DNA of 40,552 bases from Bacteroidota bacterium (GTDB lineage: Bacteria > Bacteroidota > Bacteroidia > Cytophagales > Cyclobacteriaceae): contig JAEWLI010000148.1 of assembly GCA_023393375.1 (NCBI GenBank), positions 1-40,552 of the forward strand, read 5' to 3'. The notes below the pieces were generated by a model that saw only the letters and a program-made list of their open reading frames with translations, had not been told where the DNA came from and ran no database searches. Within the stretch, counting starts at the first letter, position 1; each line of letters begins with the position of its first letter. This document shows positions 24,679 through 33,119 of the stretch, piece by piece. A program made the position numbers and the translations under genes.

Positions 24679-25065
24679 ATGGACATTAGTTTAAAAACAG
24701 GAGCTAAAGGATCACAGGAAATCACAGTCAATTACGATCATTCCGCCAATAAATATGGTTCCGGATTAGTGGATGTGTTTGCCACTCCAGCCATGGTGGC
24801 CTTGATGGAGAAAACATGTCTCGAAAGTGTTCTTTTTTTCCTACCAGAAGGATTTGGCACAGTAGGAAGTGCAATAAATGTCAACCACATAAAAGCCACT
24901 CCGATGGGTATGAAAATATGGTGTGAGTCGGAATTAATGAGTATTGAAGGAAGAAAATTGGTTTTTAAGGTTAGGGCCTGGGATGAGGTAGGTGAGATAG
25001 GCAATGGCGAGCACACCCGTTTTATTATTGACAATGAAAGATTTATGGCTAAACTAAAAGGATAG
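24679..25065 (+). CDS. FlK-like hotdog-fold thioesterase
   Basis: 128 residues, one hotdog fold. The residues expected for the fluoroacetyl-CoA thioesterase FlK triad are present: T36 and E44 in VFATPAMVALMEK, and H70 in NVNHIKATPMG. Their spacing (8 and 26) equals that of Thr42-Glu50-His76 in FlK as I recall it. The end GEIGNGEHTRFII is also typical. FlK-like proteins of bacteria that do not handle fluoroacetate hydrolyse other acyl-CoA esters; the substrate here is unknown. It faces the convergent methyltransferase gene with 13 bases between stops. Confidence 0.87.
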   Translation: MDISLKTGAKGSQEITVNYDHSANKYGSGLVDVFATPAMVALMEKTCLESVLFFLPEGFGTVGSAINVNHIKATPMGMKIWCESELMSIEGRKLVFKVRAWDEVGEIGNGEHTRFIIDNERFMAKLKG

Positions 25066-25080
25066 ATCTGAAATTATCCT
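25059..25080. terminator. Small convergent hairpin between thioesterase and methyltransferase genes
   Basis: AGGATA (25059-25064) pairs with TATCCT (25075-25080) over the two stop codons. It has no long T-tract, so its role as a terminator is uncertain. Confidence 0.3.
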
Positions 25081-25696
25081 ATAAACCGATTTTCTTCAGT
25101 ACCACATGGGCAAATTTTTGATCTGTACCAAAGGGGGTTGTGTGTACATCTTCAAATCCTTTGATCAAGTGAAATCTATCGGAAAATAAGCCATTGAGTT
25201 CGTCTATTGAATAGCGACTTACGGTCAAACCACTACATTTTTCAGGCCCGTTTTTGGAAAAAGTGGAAAGTATCACATATCCATTTTGGGCAACATGGTT
25301 ATCAACTATCGATATATATTGTTGAATATCTACCAAATCCGTAAAAAAATGAAAAACAGCTCGGTCATGCCAAATCCTATAGGTTTTTGATTGATGAAGA
25401 TCCAATACATCCCCTACAGACCATTGAATATGATCTGCAATTTCACCTAATTCTTCTTTTTTCCTATTTATCACAGCCTGCGATATATCCAATACGGTTA
25501 TATCCCTATAACCTTTAGCATATAATTCCCGGGCTAAGTTCGAATTCCCCCCTCCTACATCAATAATAGGTTCATATAAAGGCAGATCTAACTGAGATAA
25601 TAGTTTCAATGAAGTGTGGGGTATCTCCTGATACCAACTTACTTCTGAATCAGCTTTATTCTGGTAAATATTTTCCCAATGCTGTTTTATATTCAT
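25079..25696 (-). CDS. SAM-dependent class I methyltransferase
   Basis: 205 residues. Motif I PIIDVGGGNSNLARELYAKG is at about 43-62, the acidic post-I residue in ITVLDIS at about 65-71, and IQWSVGDVLDL at about 89-99; then IWHDRAVFHFFTD and GYVILSTFSKNGPEKCSG. These motifs resemble the thiopurine S-methyltransferase/tellurite-resistance group that is often seen with the N-terminus HWENIYQNKADSEVSWYQ. The methyl acceptor cannot be told. It starts 17 bases after the lpdA stop and might be the last gene of that unit. Confidence 0.85.
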   Translation of the reverse strand: MNIKQHWENIYQNKADSEVSWYQEIPHTSLKLLSQLDLPLYEPIIDVGGGNSNLARELYAKGYRDITVLDISQAVINRKKEELGEIADHIQWSVGDVLDLHQSKTYRIWHDRAVFHFFTDLVDIQQYISIVDNHVAQNGYVILSTFSKNGPEKCSGLTVSRYSIDELNGLFSDRFHLIKGFEDVHTTPFGTDQKFAHVVLKKIGL

Positions 25697-25713
25697 ATGA
25701 TGACCAAATAATG

Positions 25714-27117
25714 CTAAATGTGAATAGCCCGGTTACCTGTGGCTGCCAAACAAGCTTCTTTAAAGGCCTCGGTATAGGTTGGATGGGCATGTGACATCCG
25801 GGCAATATCTTCGGCAGATGCCCGATATTCCATAGCAACTACAGCTTCAGCTATCATATCTGCTGCACGGGGTCCGATCATATGAACACCTAGTATCTCA
25901 TCTGTTTCCACATGAGTCAAAACCTTGACAAGTCCATCGGTATCCATACTAGCCCGGGAGCGACCCGATGCTTTAAATGGAAAACTTCCAGAAGAATATT
26001 TAATACCTTTTTCCTTTAGTTGTTCTTCAGTATATCCCACACTTGCTACTTCCGGCCAAGTATAAACTACCGATGGGATCAGCAAATAATTGATGTGTGG
26101 TTTTTGACCAGCCATTCTTTCAGCCACTGCAATTCCTTCCTCTTCTGCTTTATGTGCGAGCATAGGACCTTTAATCACATCGCCAATGGCATAAATATGA
26201 TCTAATTTTGTCTGAAGGTCTTCATTTACCTCTATTCTGCCTTGTTTATCTGGCACAATACCGATTTTATCTAATCCAAGACCTTCAGTATAAGGTTTCC
26301 GGCCAATTGAAATCAAACAATAATCACCCGAAATTTTTTCTTTGTTACCTTTTTTGTCTTCAGCAACCACCAAAACTTGTTTGCCTTTATTTTCTATTGA
26401 TGTCACTTTATGACCCAATCTGAATTCAAAATCCAGTTTTTTTAAAACCTTTTGCAATTCCTTTCCCAAGGTGTTATCCATGGTGGGAATGATATTGTCG
26501 AGCATTTCAATTACTGTAATTTTTGAGCCTAATCGTGCATATACAGACCCTAATTCCATGCCAATAATACCTCCACCAATCAGGATGAGGTGATTGGGTA
26601 CTTCTTTTAGAGCAAGTGCTTCCGTGCTGGTGATGATCCGCTTTTTATCTAATTTGGCAAATGGCAAAAGGGCTGGTTTGGAACCTGTGGCGATGATAAA
26701 TTTTTTGGAATATATTTTTGACGTTTCCCCTTTGGCATTAGTAATCTCCAAATTGTTTTTATCAACAAAAGATCCCATCCCATGAAAAACATCAATTTTG
26801 TTTTTCTTCATCAAATAAGCGATACCACTGGTGTTTTGCACAACCACATCATTTTTGCGGGCGATCATTTGTTTAAAATTCACTTTTAATCCACTCACCT
26901 CAATGCCGTGATGTTTAAATTTATGGACCGCATCATGATATTGTTCGCTAGAATCCAGTAATGCTTTAGAGGGTATACATCCTACATTCAGACAAGTTCC
27001 ACCCAACGATTCATATTTTTCAACAACAGCTGTTTTCATGCCCAATTGAGCGCATCGAATGGCAGCAACATAACCACCGGGACCGGAGCCGATTACTGTA
27101 ACATCATATTCCGTCAT
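25714..27117 (-). CDS. lpdA: Dihydrolipoyl dehydrogenase (E3)
   Basis: 467 residues, normal for E3. It re-oxidises the lipoyl groups of 2-oxoacid dehydrogenase complexes and passes electrons to NAD+. The FAD motif VIGSGPGGYVAAIRC is at 8-22; the redox disulfide is C42/C47 in GGTCLNVGCIPSK; the NAD motif LIGGGIIGMELGSVYARLG lies at about 178-196; the terminal HAHPTYTEA carries the active-site His. With sucA and sucB immediately upstream it completes the 2-oxoglutarate dehydrogenase complex. The 79-base gap to sucB contains overlapping inverted repeats (27144-27181). Confidence 0.96.
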   Translation of the reverse strand: MTEYDVTVIGSGPGGYVAAIRCAQLGMKTAVVEKYESLGGTCLNVGCIPSKALLDSSEQYHDAVHKFKHHGIEVSGLKVNFKQMIARKNDVVVQNTSGIAYLMKKNKIDVFHGMGSFVDKNNLEITNAKGETSKIYSKKFIIATGSKPALLPFAKLDKKRIITSTEALALKEVPNHLILIGGGIIGMELGSVYARLGSKITVIEMLDNIIPTMDNTLGKELQKVLKKLDFEFRLGHKVTSIENKGKQVLVVAEDKKGNKEKISGDYCLISIGRKPYTEGLGLDKIGIVPDKQGRIEVNEDLQTKLDHIYAIGDVIKGPMLAHKAEEEGIAVAERMAGQKPHINYLLIPSVVYTWPEVASVGYTEEQLKEKGIKYSSGSFPFKASGRSRASMDTDGLVKVLTHVETDEILGVHMIGPRAADMIAEAVVAMEYRASAEDIARMSHAHPTYTEAFKEACLAATGNRAIHI

Positions 27118-27143
27118 TTTATTTTTTATTTATTAAGGTCAAT

Positions 27144-27181
27144 ATCCCCGATGAGATAAAACCGGGATTAAAAAATCTCAT
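27144..27181. promoter_or_regulatory. Interleaved inverted repeats between sucB and lpdA
   Basis: ATCCC (27144-27148) can pair with GGGAT (27164-27168), and ATGAGAT (27151-27157) with ATCTCAT (27175-27181). The arms alternate, so they can form either one of two hairpins or a pseudoknot in the mRNA, which reads from the minus strand. There is no T-tract typical of a terminator. Confidence 0.4.
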
Positions 27182-27196
27182 TTAATTACTTAAATT

Positions 27197-28723
27197 TTAT
27201 ATGCCGAGTAATAATCTCGATGGATCTTCGAGAAGTTCTTTGATTCTGACCAAAAAACTTACCGCTTCCCGTCCATCTATGATTCTGTGATCGTAGGAAA
27301 TAGCTAAATACATGATTGGACGTATTACAATCTCACCACTTTTAACAACAGGTCGTTCTACAATGTTATGCATTCCCAAAATGGCTGATTGAGGTGCATT
27401 TATAATGGGAGTTGATAACATTGAACCAAATACTCCCCCATTTGTGATCGTAAATGTGCCACCGGTCATTTCATCAATACTAATCTTTCCTTCTCTTGCC
27501 CGTAAAGCCAACCGGTTTATTTCCTTTTCTATTTCGTGAAATGATAAATGTTCGGCATTTCTGATTACAGGAACTACCAGCCCTTTAGGGGTAGAAACAG
27601 CTACTGAAATATCACAATAATTATTGTAAACGATGTGATCCTCATCAATCATGGCATTTACGGCTGGCCATTCCATCAAGGCTTGACAACTTGCCTTAAC
27701 GAAAAAAGACATGAACCCGAGATTCACCTCATACTTTTCTTTAAACTTTTCTTTATATTGGGATCGCAGATCCATCACAGGTTTCATGTCCACTTCATTG
27801 AACGTAGTGAGCATAGCCGTTTCATTTTTTACCGAAACCAACCTTCTGGCAATAGTTTTACGCAGGGTTGTCAATTTCTCCCGCTTTTGTTGACGTTCCT
27901 GAGATGCTTTAGTTAATGTTTCGTGTGGTTTCCCGGTTTCTTTCACCTTAGCATCTGCGCTTTTTGCTTTCAATGCATCCTCTTTGGTAATTCTCCCGTC
28001 TACGCCAGTTCCTTTTACTTTTGAGACTTCTATTCCTTTTTCTGCAAGAATTTTTGCTGCCGCAGGCGAAGGGTGACCTGCAACTGATGCAGAAACTTCT
28101 TTGTCATTTCCTGATCCCACCTGATTTCCTGAAGCTTTATTTTTATTGGTCATTCCTTCGTCTTCGGCTACTTCAATTTTACATATCAGTGCACCAACAG
28201 GTAAAGTTTCACCTTGTTTAGCTACTATAGAAAGAACCCCTTGCACCTCTGCGGTTAGTTCAAACGTAGCTTTATCAGATTCAATTTCAGCCAACACCTC
28301 GTCCTGAATCACAAAATCCCCATCTTTTTTTATCCATTCCCCAATGGTTACCTCTGTAATCGATTCACCTACAGTAGGTACTTTCATTTCTATGATATTA
28401 CCCGTTTTTTTCATCGCATGTGGTTGTACAACCGGATCTGCATCCTCTTCGGATATTTGTTCTTTTCTTGCGGTTGGTTTGCCATTGGTAGTTGATTCGA
28501 TTTCAGCTACAACCCCACCAATTTCAAGTGTTTGGCCTTCTTGAGCCTTGATATGGAGTACACCTGCTTGTTCAGCAATTAATTCAAATGTCGCTTTATC
28601 TGATTCAAGTTCACACAATACCTCATCCATTTCTACTTGTTCACCGTCTTTTTTTAACCACTGGGCAATAGTTACTTCGGTAACCGATTCTCCTACTGTT
28701 GGCACTCTTACTTCAATATTCAT
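27197..28723 (-). CDS. sucB: 2-oxoglutarate dehydrogenase E2, dihydrolipoamide succinyltransferase with two lipoyl domains
   Basis: 508 residues. Two lipoyl domains are present, at about 1-78 and 111-186; each has the lipoylated lysine in ESDKATFE (K43 and K151) and nearly the same GES-(I/V)-TEVTI motif, so one arose by duplication. A peripheral-subunit-binding domain follows at about 213-250 (HPSPAAAKILAEKG to DGRITKEDAL). The catalytic domain fills 275-508, with TFTITNGGVFGS and the active-site motif YDHRIIDGREA near 476-486. Most SucB proteins have a single lipoyl domain, so the double one is notable. It lies 27 bases after sucA. Confidence 0.94.
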   Translation of the reverse strand: MNIEVRVPTVGESVTEVTIAQWLKKDGEQVEMDEVLCELESDKATFELIAEQAGVLHIKAQEGQTLEIGGVVAEIESTTNGKPTARKEQISEEDADPVVQPHAMKKTGNIIEMKVPTVGESITEVTIGEWIKKDGDFVIQDEVLAEIESDKATFELTAEVQGVLSIVAKQGETLPVGALICKIEVAEDEGMTNKNKASGNQVGSGNDKEVSASVAGHPSPAAAKILAEKGIEVSKVKGTGVDGRITKEDALKAKSADAKVKETGKPHETLTKASQERQQKREKLTTLRKTIARRLVSVKNETAMLTTFNEVDMKPVMDLRSQYKEKFKEKYEVNLGFMSFFVKASCQALMEWPAVNAMIDEDHIVYNNYCDISVAVSTPKGLVVPVIRNAEHLSFHEIEKEINRLALRAREGKISIDEMTGGTFTITNGGVFGSMLSTPIINAPQSAILGMHNIVERPVVKSGEIVIRPIMYLAISYDHRIIDGREAVSFLVRIKELLEDPSRLLLGI

Positions 28724-28750
28724 CTTAAACTATATAGCGTTACAATTAAT

Positions 28751-31486
28751 TTAGGAAAAAGCTCTGTTAATTATATCTTCTTGCTCTTTAGCATGCAATT
28801 TTGCGTATCCAATTGCAGGTGATGCACTTGGTCTACGGGATATTAATTCTATATCAAGTTTTGGGTGCATCCTCAACATATAACTCCAACAACCCATATT
28901 GGATGGTTCTTCCTGTATCCACAGCACTTTGGCTTTATTATATTTTTTCAGAATTGCTTCTTCCTGTTTTTTAGGTAATGGATGTAATTGTTCGTATCGT
29001 ACAATGGCCACATCATCACGGTTTTGTTTATCCCGTTCTTCAAGCAATTCATAATATATCTTGCCAGTGCATAACAATAGTTTTTTTACCTTTTCCGGAT
29101 CAGTTTGTGTATCGTCTATGATCTCCTGGAATCGACCGGTTTTGAAATCATCAATTGGAGAAACCACTTTGGGATGCCTCAATAAGGATTTAGGTGACAT
29201 AATCACCAAAGGTTTCCGGAATGGCCATGACAATTGCCTTCTTAAAGCATGGAAAAAATTAGCAGGCGTGGTGATATTTGCCACGACCCAATTATAATCG
29301 GCTGATAATTGAAGAAAGCGTTCAATTCTCGCACTGGAATGTTCCGGCCCTTGTCCTTCATAACCATGGGGCAACAACATAACCAGGCCGTTCATTCGTT
29401 GCCACTTGGTTTCAGAACATGATATAAACTGATCAATCACTACTTGAGCACCATTGGCAAAATCGCCAAACTGAGCTTCCCAAATCACTAGTGCATGAGG
29501 ATTGGCAAGCGCATAACCCAGTTCAAATCCCAATACCCCAAATTCACTTAGCAGGGAATTGAAAATTCTCATAGGTTGCTGATTTTTGTCAATATGATCC
29601 AAGTTGGAGTACGCTTCATCAGTCTCAGCATCAAACAACACTGCATGCCGATGGGAGAAAGTTCCTCTAACAGAATCCTGTCCAGATACACGAACAATTT
29701 TATTGTCCAATAAAATTGAGCCGTAGGCCAATAGTTCAGCTGATGCCCAATTGAGGGATTTATCTTGAAAAAACATTTTCTTACGTTCTTTCAATAGTTT
29801 ATCTACCTGTCTCAGGGGTTTAAATCCAGTAGGGACTTTCGTCAATGCTTTCCCTACCTTGGTAATTACCTGTTCTGAAATTCCGGTATCAGGAGAACGG
29901 TCAAAATCCTCAGGTTGAGATGACCGCAATTGTTTCCACTCCTTTTCCAATGGCTGCAAATAATACGGAGTTTCTTTTTGCTTAACCATAAGTAGTCGGT
30001 CCTGGAGCATGCTTCTGAATTCCTGATCCATTTGTTCAGCCAGTTTAGCATCTACATCCCCCCTATCGATAAGCTTTTTATTATATACCTCTCTGGGGTT
30101 TGGGTGCTTGGAAATGATATTATATAAGGAAGGCTGCGTAAACTTAGGTTCATCATTTTCATTATGTCCATGTCTTCTGTAACAAAGCATATCAATGAAA
30201 ATGTCCCGCTGAAAAGTCTGCCGGAATTCAATAGCCAGATTTATACAAAATATCATTGCCTCAGGATCATCACCATTGACATGTAATACTGGTGCATCTA
30301 CAATTTCAGCAACATCCGTACAATATATACTCGACCTGGCATCATCAAAGTTAGTAGTAAAACCCAATTGATTATTGATTACTATATGAATAGTGCCGCC
30401 TGTACGGTAACCTTTTAAATGAGACATTTGCACCACTTCATAGGTAATTCCTTGCCCAGCAATGGCAGCATCGCCATGAATAAGGATTGGAAGGATCTTG
30501 GTATAATCATTTTTATACAACCAATCTGCCTTTGCCCGAACAGTACCTATTACCAATGGATTTACTGCTTCAAGGTGGGATGGATTTGGCATCAGATTTA
30601 CCCTTACTTCTTTATCTCCTGGCGTTTTAATAGTACTTTTGAAACCCAAGTGATATTTTACGTCTCCATCTCCCATGGTCATATCGGCCGGAAGATTACC
30701 TTCAAATTCATTGAAGATCTGCTCATAGGTTTTCCCCATCACATTCGCAAGCACATTTAATCTTCCCCTGTGAGCCATTCCAATTTTAAACTCAGAAATG
30801 CCCAATTCTGCACCTTTATTAATCAGGGCATCCAACGCAGGGATTAATGTTTCTCCACCTTCTAATGAAAATCTTTTCTGTCCAATATACTTGGTGTGCA
30901 AAAAATTCTCAAATACTACAGCTTCATTTAGTTTATAAAGAATTCGTTTCTTTTGTTCAATCCCTGGATTATAATTGAGAAAATCGGTTTCTATTTTCCT
31001 CTTAAGCCATGCCAAAGCTTCAGGTTCCCTAATATACATATATTCAAATCCAACAGGGCCTTCATAAATCTTTTTCAAGGCTGCGTTTATATCACGCAAT
31101 GTAGCTCTTCCTATACCGATTACGTTTCCAATACTGAATTCAGTATTCAGATCTTCATCAGTTAAATCAAAATCAGACAGATCAAGAAGTGCTTTTCGAT
31201 CCCTTCGGGGCCTTACCGGATTGGTTTTTGCCCGTAAATGCCCCCTGGTTCTATGTGCATGAATCAGGTCCCTGACACAAATTTCTTTTGGAGAAATGGC
31301 ATCTTCAACTACTTGTGGTTTTTCATCACCATGACCATTTTTCCCAAATTTTGTCAAAGAAAATTCAAATCCTTCGAAAAACTTTTGCCAGCTATTATCT
31401 ACTGATTCAGGATTGTCCTGATATTTCCTATATAGTTCGTCGATATAAGCACCATGTGCATTTGATATATAAGAATACTTATCCAT
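28751..31486 (-). CDS. sucA: 2-oxoglutarate dehydrogenase E1
   Basis: 911 residues, in the normal range. It decarboxylates 2-oxoglutarate with thiamine diphosphate and passes the succinyl group to E2. The start MDKYSYISNAHGAYIDELYR is the conserved N-terminal segment of E1o; GMAHRGRLNVLANVMGK (about 240-256), LIHGDAAIAGQG (about 344-355) and CYRRHGHNENDEP (about 437-449) are the ThDP/Mg2+-binding and active-site regions. The C-terminal half has MLLPHGYEGQGPEHSSARIE. It is first in the order sucA-sucB-lpdA. A TACATTTG -7 element lies 27 bases before the ATG. Confidence 0.96.
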   Translation of the reverse strand: MDKYSYISNAHGAYIDELYRKYQDNPESVDNSWQKFFEGFEFSLTKFGKNGHGDEKPQVVEDAISPKEICVRDLIHAHRTRGHLRAKTNPVRPRRDRKALLDLSDFDLTDEDLNTEFSIGNVIGIGRATLRDINAALKKIYEGPVGFEYMYIREPEALAWLKRKIETDFLNYNPGIEQKKRILYKLNEAVVFENFLHTKYIGQKRFSLEGGETLIPALDALINKGAELGISEFKIGMAHRGRLNVLANVMGKTYEQIFNEFEGNLPADMTMGDGDVKYHLGFKSTIKTPGDKEVRVNLMPNPSHLEAVNPLVIGTVRAKADWLYKNDYTKILPILIHGDAAIAGQGITYEVVQMSHLKGYRTGGTIHIVINNQLGFTTNFDDARSSIYCTDVAEIVDAPVLHVNGDDPEAMIFCINLAIEFRQTFQRDIFIDMLCYRRHGHNENDEPKFTQPSLYNIISKHPNPREVYNKKLIDRGDVDAKLAEQMDQEFRSMLQDRLLMVKQKETPYYLQPLEKEWKQLRSSQPEDFDRSPDTGISEQVITKVGKALTKVPTGFKPLRQVDKLLKERKKMFFQDKSLNWASAELLAYGSILLDNKIVRVSGQDSVRGTFSHRHAVLFDAETDEAYSNLDHIDKNQQPMRIFNSLLSEFGVLGFELGYALANPHALVIWEAQFGDFANGAQVVIDQFISCSETKWQRMNGLVMLLPHGYEGQGPEHSSARIERFLQLSADYNWVVANITTPANFFHALRRQLSWPFRKPLVIMSPKSLLRHPKVVSPIDDFKTGRFQEIIDDTQTDPEKVKKLLLCTGKIYYELLEERDKQNRDDVAIVRYEQLHPLPKKQEEAILKKYNKAKVLWIQEEPSNMGCWSYMLRMHPKLDIELISRRPSASPAIGYAKLHAKEQEDIINRAFS

Positions 31487-31512
31487 TTATAATTTCTAAA
31501 AAAGTTAAGGTG

Positions 31513-31520
31513 CAAATGTA
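31513..31520 (-). promoter_or_regulatory. -7 element of the sucA operon
   Basis: The minus strand reads TACATTTG, an exact TAnnTTTG match, 27 bases from the ATG. The -33 region has only TTAG-like sequence. Confidence 0.5.
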
Positions 31521-31729
31521 TATATTTAAAAATACTAACTAAAATCGCATATCCGCATATGCAATTATTGACCACAGATTAAAAATTTGAAGTGGTATTA
31601 GATATAACCCCATTTACAGTGGAAATTGTTTTTAAAAAAGATAATTAAGGAATATTAACTCTTGTTATTGATGGTGGACTTACTTAGTAACTTTTGTTTA
31701 AATCGTGCATTGATAATTTAGTATTATAA

Positions 31730-31761
31730 TTTACATAATCTTCAATAATTATTTATCTTTG
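31730..31761 (+). promoter_or_regulatory. Promoter of the rpsP-rimM-trmD operon
   Basis: TTTAC at 31730-31734, a 19-base spacer and TATCTTTG at 31754-31761. Transcription should start near 31768, leaving a leader of about 47 bases. Confidence 0.6.
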
Positions 31762-31814
31762 CACTCCTTTAGGTGGACGGGTTCCACCGGTAAATTAAAA
31801 GTATATAAACTATT

Positions 31815-32519
31815 ATGGCAGTTAAAATAAGATTAACGCGTCGTGGACGCAAGAAACTGGCAATTTACGATGTAGTCGTAGCTGATGCCAGAGCACCGAG
31901 AGACGGGCGCTTCATTGAAAAATTAGGCACATACAATCCTAACACCAATCCATCATCCGTTGAACTAAACGATGATAAAGCATTTAAGTGGATCATGAAT
32001 GGTGCTCAACCTACTGATACAGTCCGAAATATCCTATCGGACAGAGGTGTTCTATTAAGAAAACATTTACAGGTAGGTGTAAACAAGGGTGCAATCACCC
32101 AAGAGCAGGCCGATGAGCGGTTGCAGAAATGGATAGCCGAAAAAGAAAGCAAAGTAGCTAAAATGCTTGAAAAGTTAGCTTCAAATAAGTCGGCGAAAGA
32201 AAAAGCCCGTTTGGAAGCTGAAGCTAAAGTAAAAGAAAAACGTGCAGAGGAAATTCGTAAAAGACAGGCTGAACTGGCAGGAAATACTGCACAAGCCGAA
32301 GAAGAAAGCGAAGAAACTTCAGCAGATGTGGATGTCGCCCCTGAAAGTGGTGAAAATTTAGAAGAACAAACTGAGGTTCAGGAAGAGGCTCAACCAGAGG
32401 TAGAGGCTCAAGAAGAACCTAAAAAAGAAACTCCTGCAACTCCTCCAACAACCGAAGAACTAGCACCTGAAAGCGGTGAAAAGCCTGAGGCAATGGACGA
32501 TGCTGAAGAAAGTAAATAA
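31815..32519 (+). CDS. rpsP: 30S ribosomal protein S16 with a long charged tail
   Basis: 234 residues. Residues 1-85 are the S16 core: MAVKIRLTRRGRKKLAIYDV, then VADARAPRDGRFIEKLGTYNP and the PTDTVRNILSDRG loop. S16 binds 16S rRNA and is needed for 30S assembly. The core is followed by about 150 residues: first a Lys/Glu/Ala helix (about 105-155), then a very acidic, Pro/Glu-rich region in which APESGE occurs twice. Bacterial S16 is usually 80-100 residues, so the tail is a lineage feature. rimM starts 18 bases after the stop. Confidence 0.95.
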   Translation: MAVKIRLTRRGRKKLAIYDVVVADARAPRDGRFIEKLGTYNPNTNPSSVELNDDKAFKWIMNGAQPTDTVRNILSDRGVLLRKHLQVGVNKGAITQEQADERLQKWIAEKESKVAKMLEKLASNKSAKEKARLEAEAKVKEKRAEEIRKRQAELAGNTAQAEEESEETSADVDVAPESGENLEEQTEVQEEAQPEVEAQEEPKKETPATPPTTEELAPESGEKPEAMDDAEESK

Positions 32520-32537
32520 CTAAACCTGGTACCTGTC

Positions 32538-33086
32538 ATGGATATTGAATCATGTTATCAATTGGGTTACGTGATCAGAAAACATGGCTTAAAGGGGGAA
32601 GTCTTTATTTTACTTGATGTAGACGACCCGGGATATTATCAAAAAATGGAATCAGTATTTATTGCCGTTTCCGGCGATGATATGCTGGTTCCATTTTTTA
32701 TTGAACGTATCCAAATTTCTGCAGATAAAGCTTTGGTAAAATTTGAGGGAGTAAATACAGCAGAAGAAGCAGATGAATTACTTTCCCGCAGTTTATATTT
32801 ACCATTGGAATTTCTCCCCTCTCTTAATGAAGATCAATTCTACTATCATGAAATCGTTGGATATTCCGTTTTTGATAAAACAAGTGGTCATATCGGCCAG
32901 GTGGAACAGGTGTATTCATTTGTGAGCCAGGATTTGTTAAGTGTAGCATATCAAGGAAATGAGATATTAATTCCAATAAATGATCATATCATCAGAAAGG
33001 TGGACAAAAACAATAAGTCAATTTCGGTTGATCTACCGGATGGGTTGTTAGACATTTACCTTACACAAAACGGGGATAAAAAATAA
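32538..33086 (+). CDS. rimM: Ribosome maturation factor RimM
   Basis: 182 residues. The N-terminal RimM domain (about 5-88) starts YQLGYVIRKHGLKGEVFI, and the C-terminal PRC-barrel domain (about 98-178) includes YYHEIVGYSVFD and EILIPINDHIIRKVD. RimM helps fold the 3' domain of 16S rRNA in 30S maturation. Its place between rpsP and trmD is the classic arrangement, and S19 contacts are known for the family. The start follows rpsP by 18 bases. Confidence 0.95.
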   Translation: MDIESCYQLGYVIRKHGLKGEVFILLDVDDPGYYQKMESVFIAVSGDDMLVPFFIERIQISADKALVKFEGVNTAEEADELLSRSLYLPLEFLPSLNEDQFYYHEIVGYSVFDKTSGHIGQVEQVYSFVSQDLLSVAYQGNEILIPINDHIIRKVDKNNKSISVDLPDGLLDIYLTQNGDKK

Positions 33087-33119
33087 TCTTCAACAGGACC
33101 AATTTATAAAAATTTGCCT

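Larger units (their letters stand above)
31487..31814. other. Divergent promoter region between sucA and rpsP
   Basis: 328 AT-rich bases with two promoters pointing outward: TACATTTG on the minus strand (31520-31513) for sucA and TATCTTTG on the plus strand (31754-31761) for rpsP. No coding frame or structured RNA is obvious between them. Confidence 0.6.
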
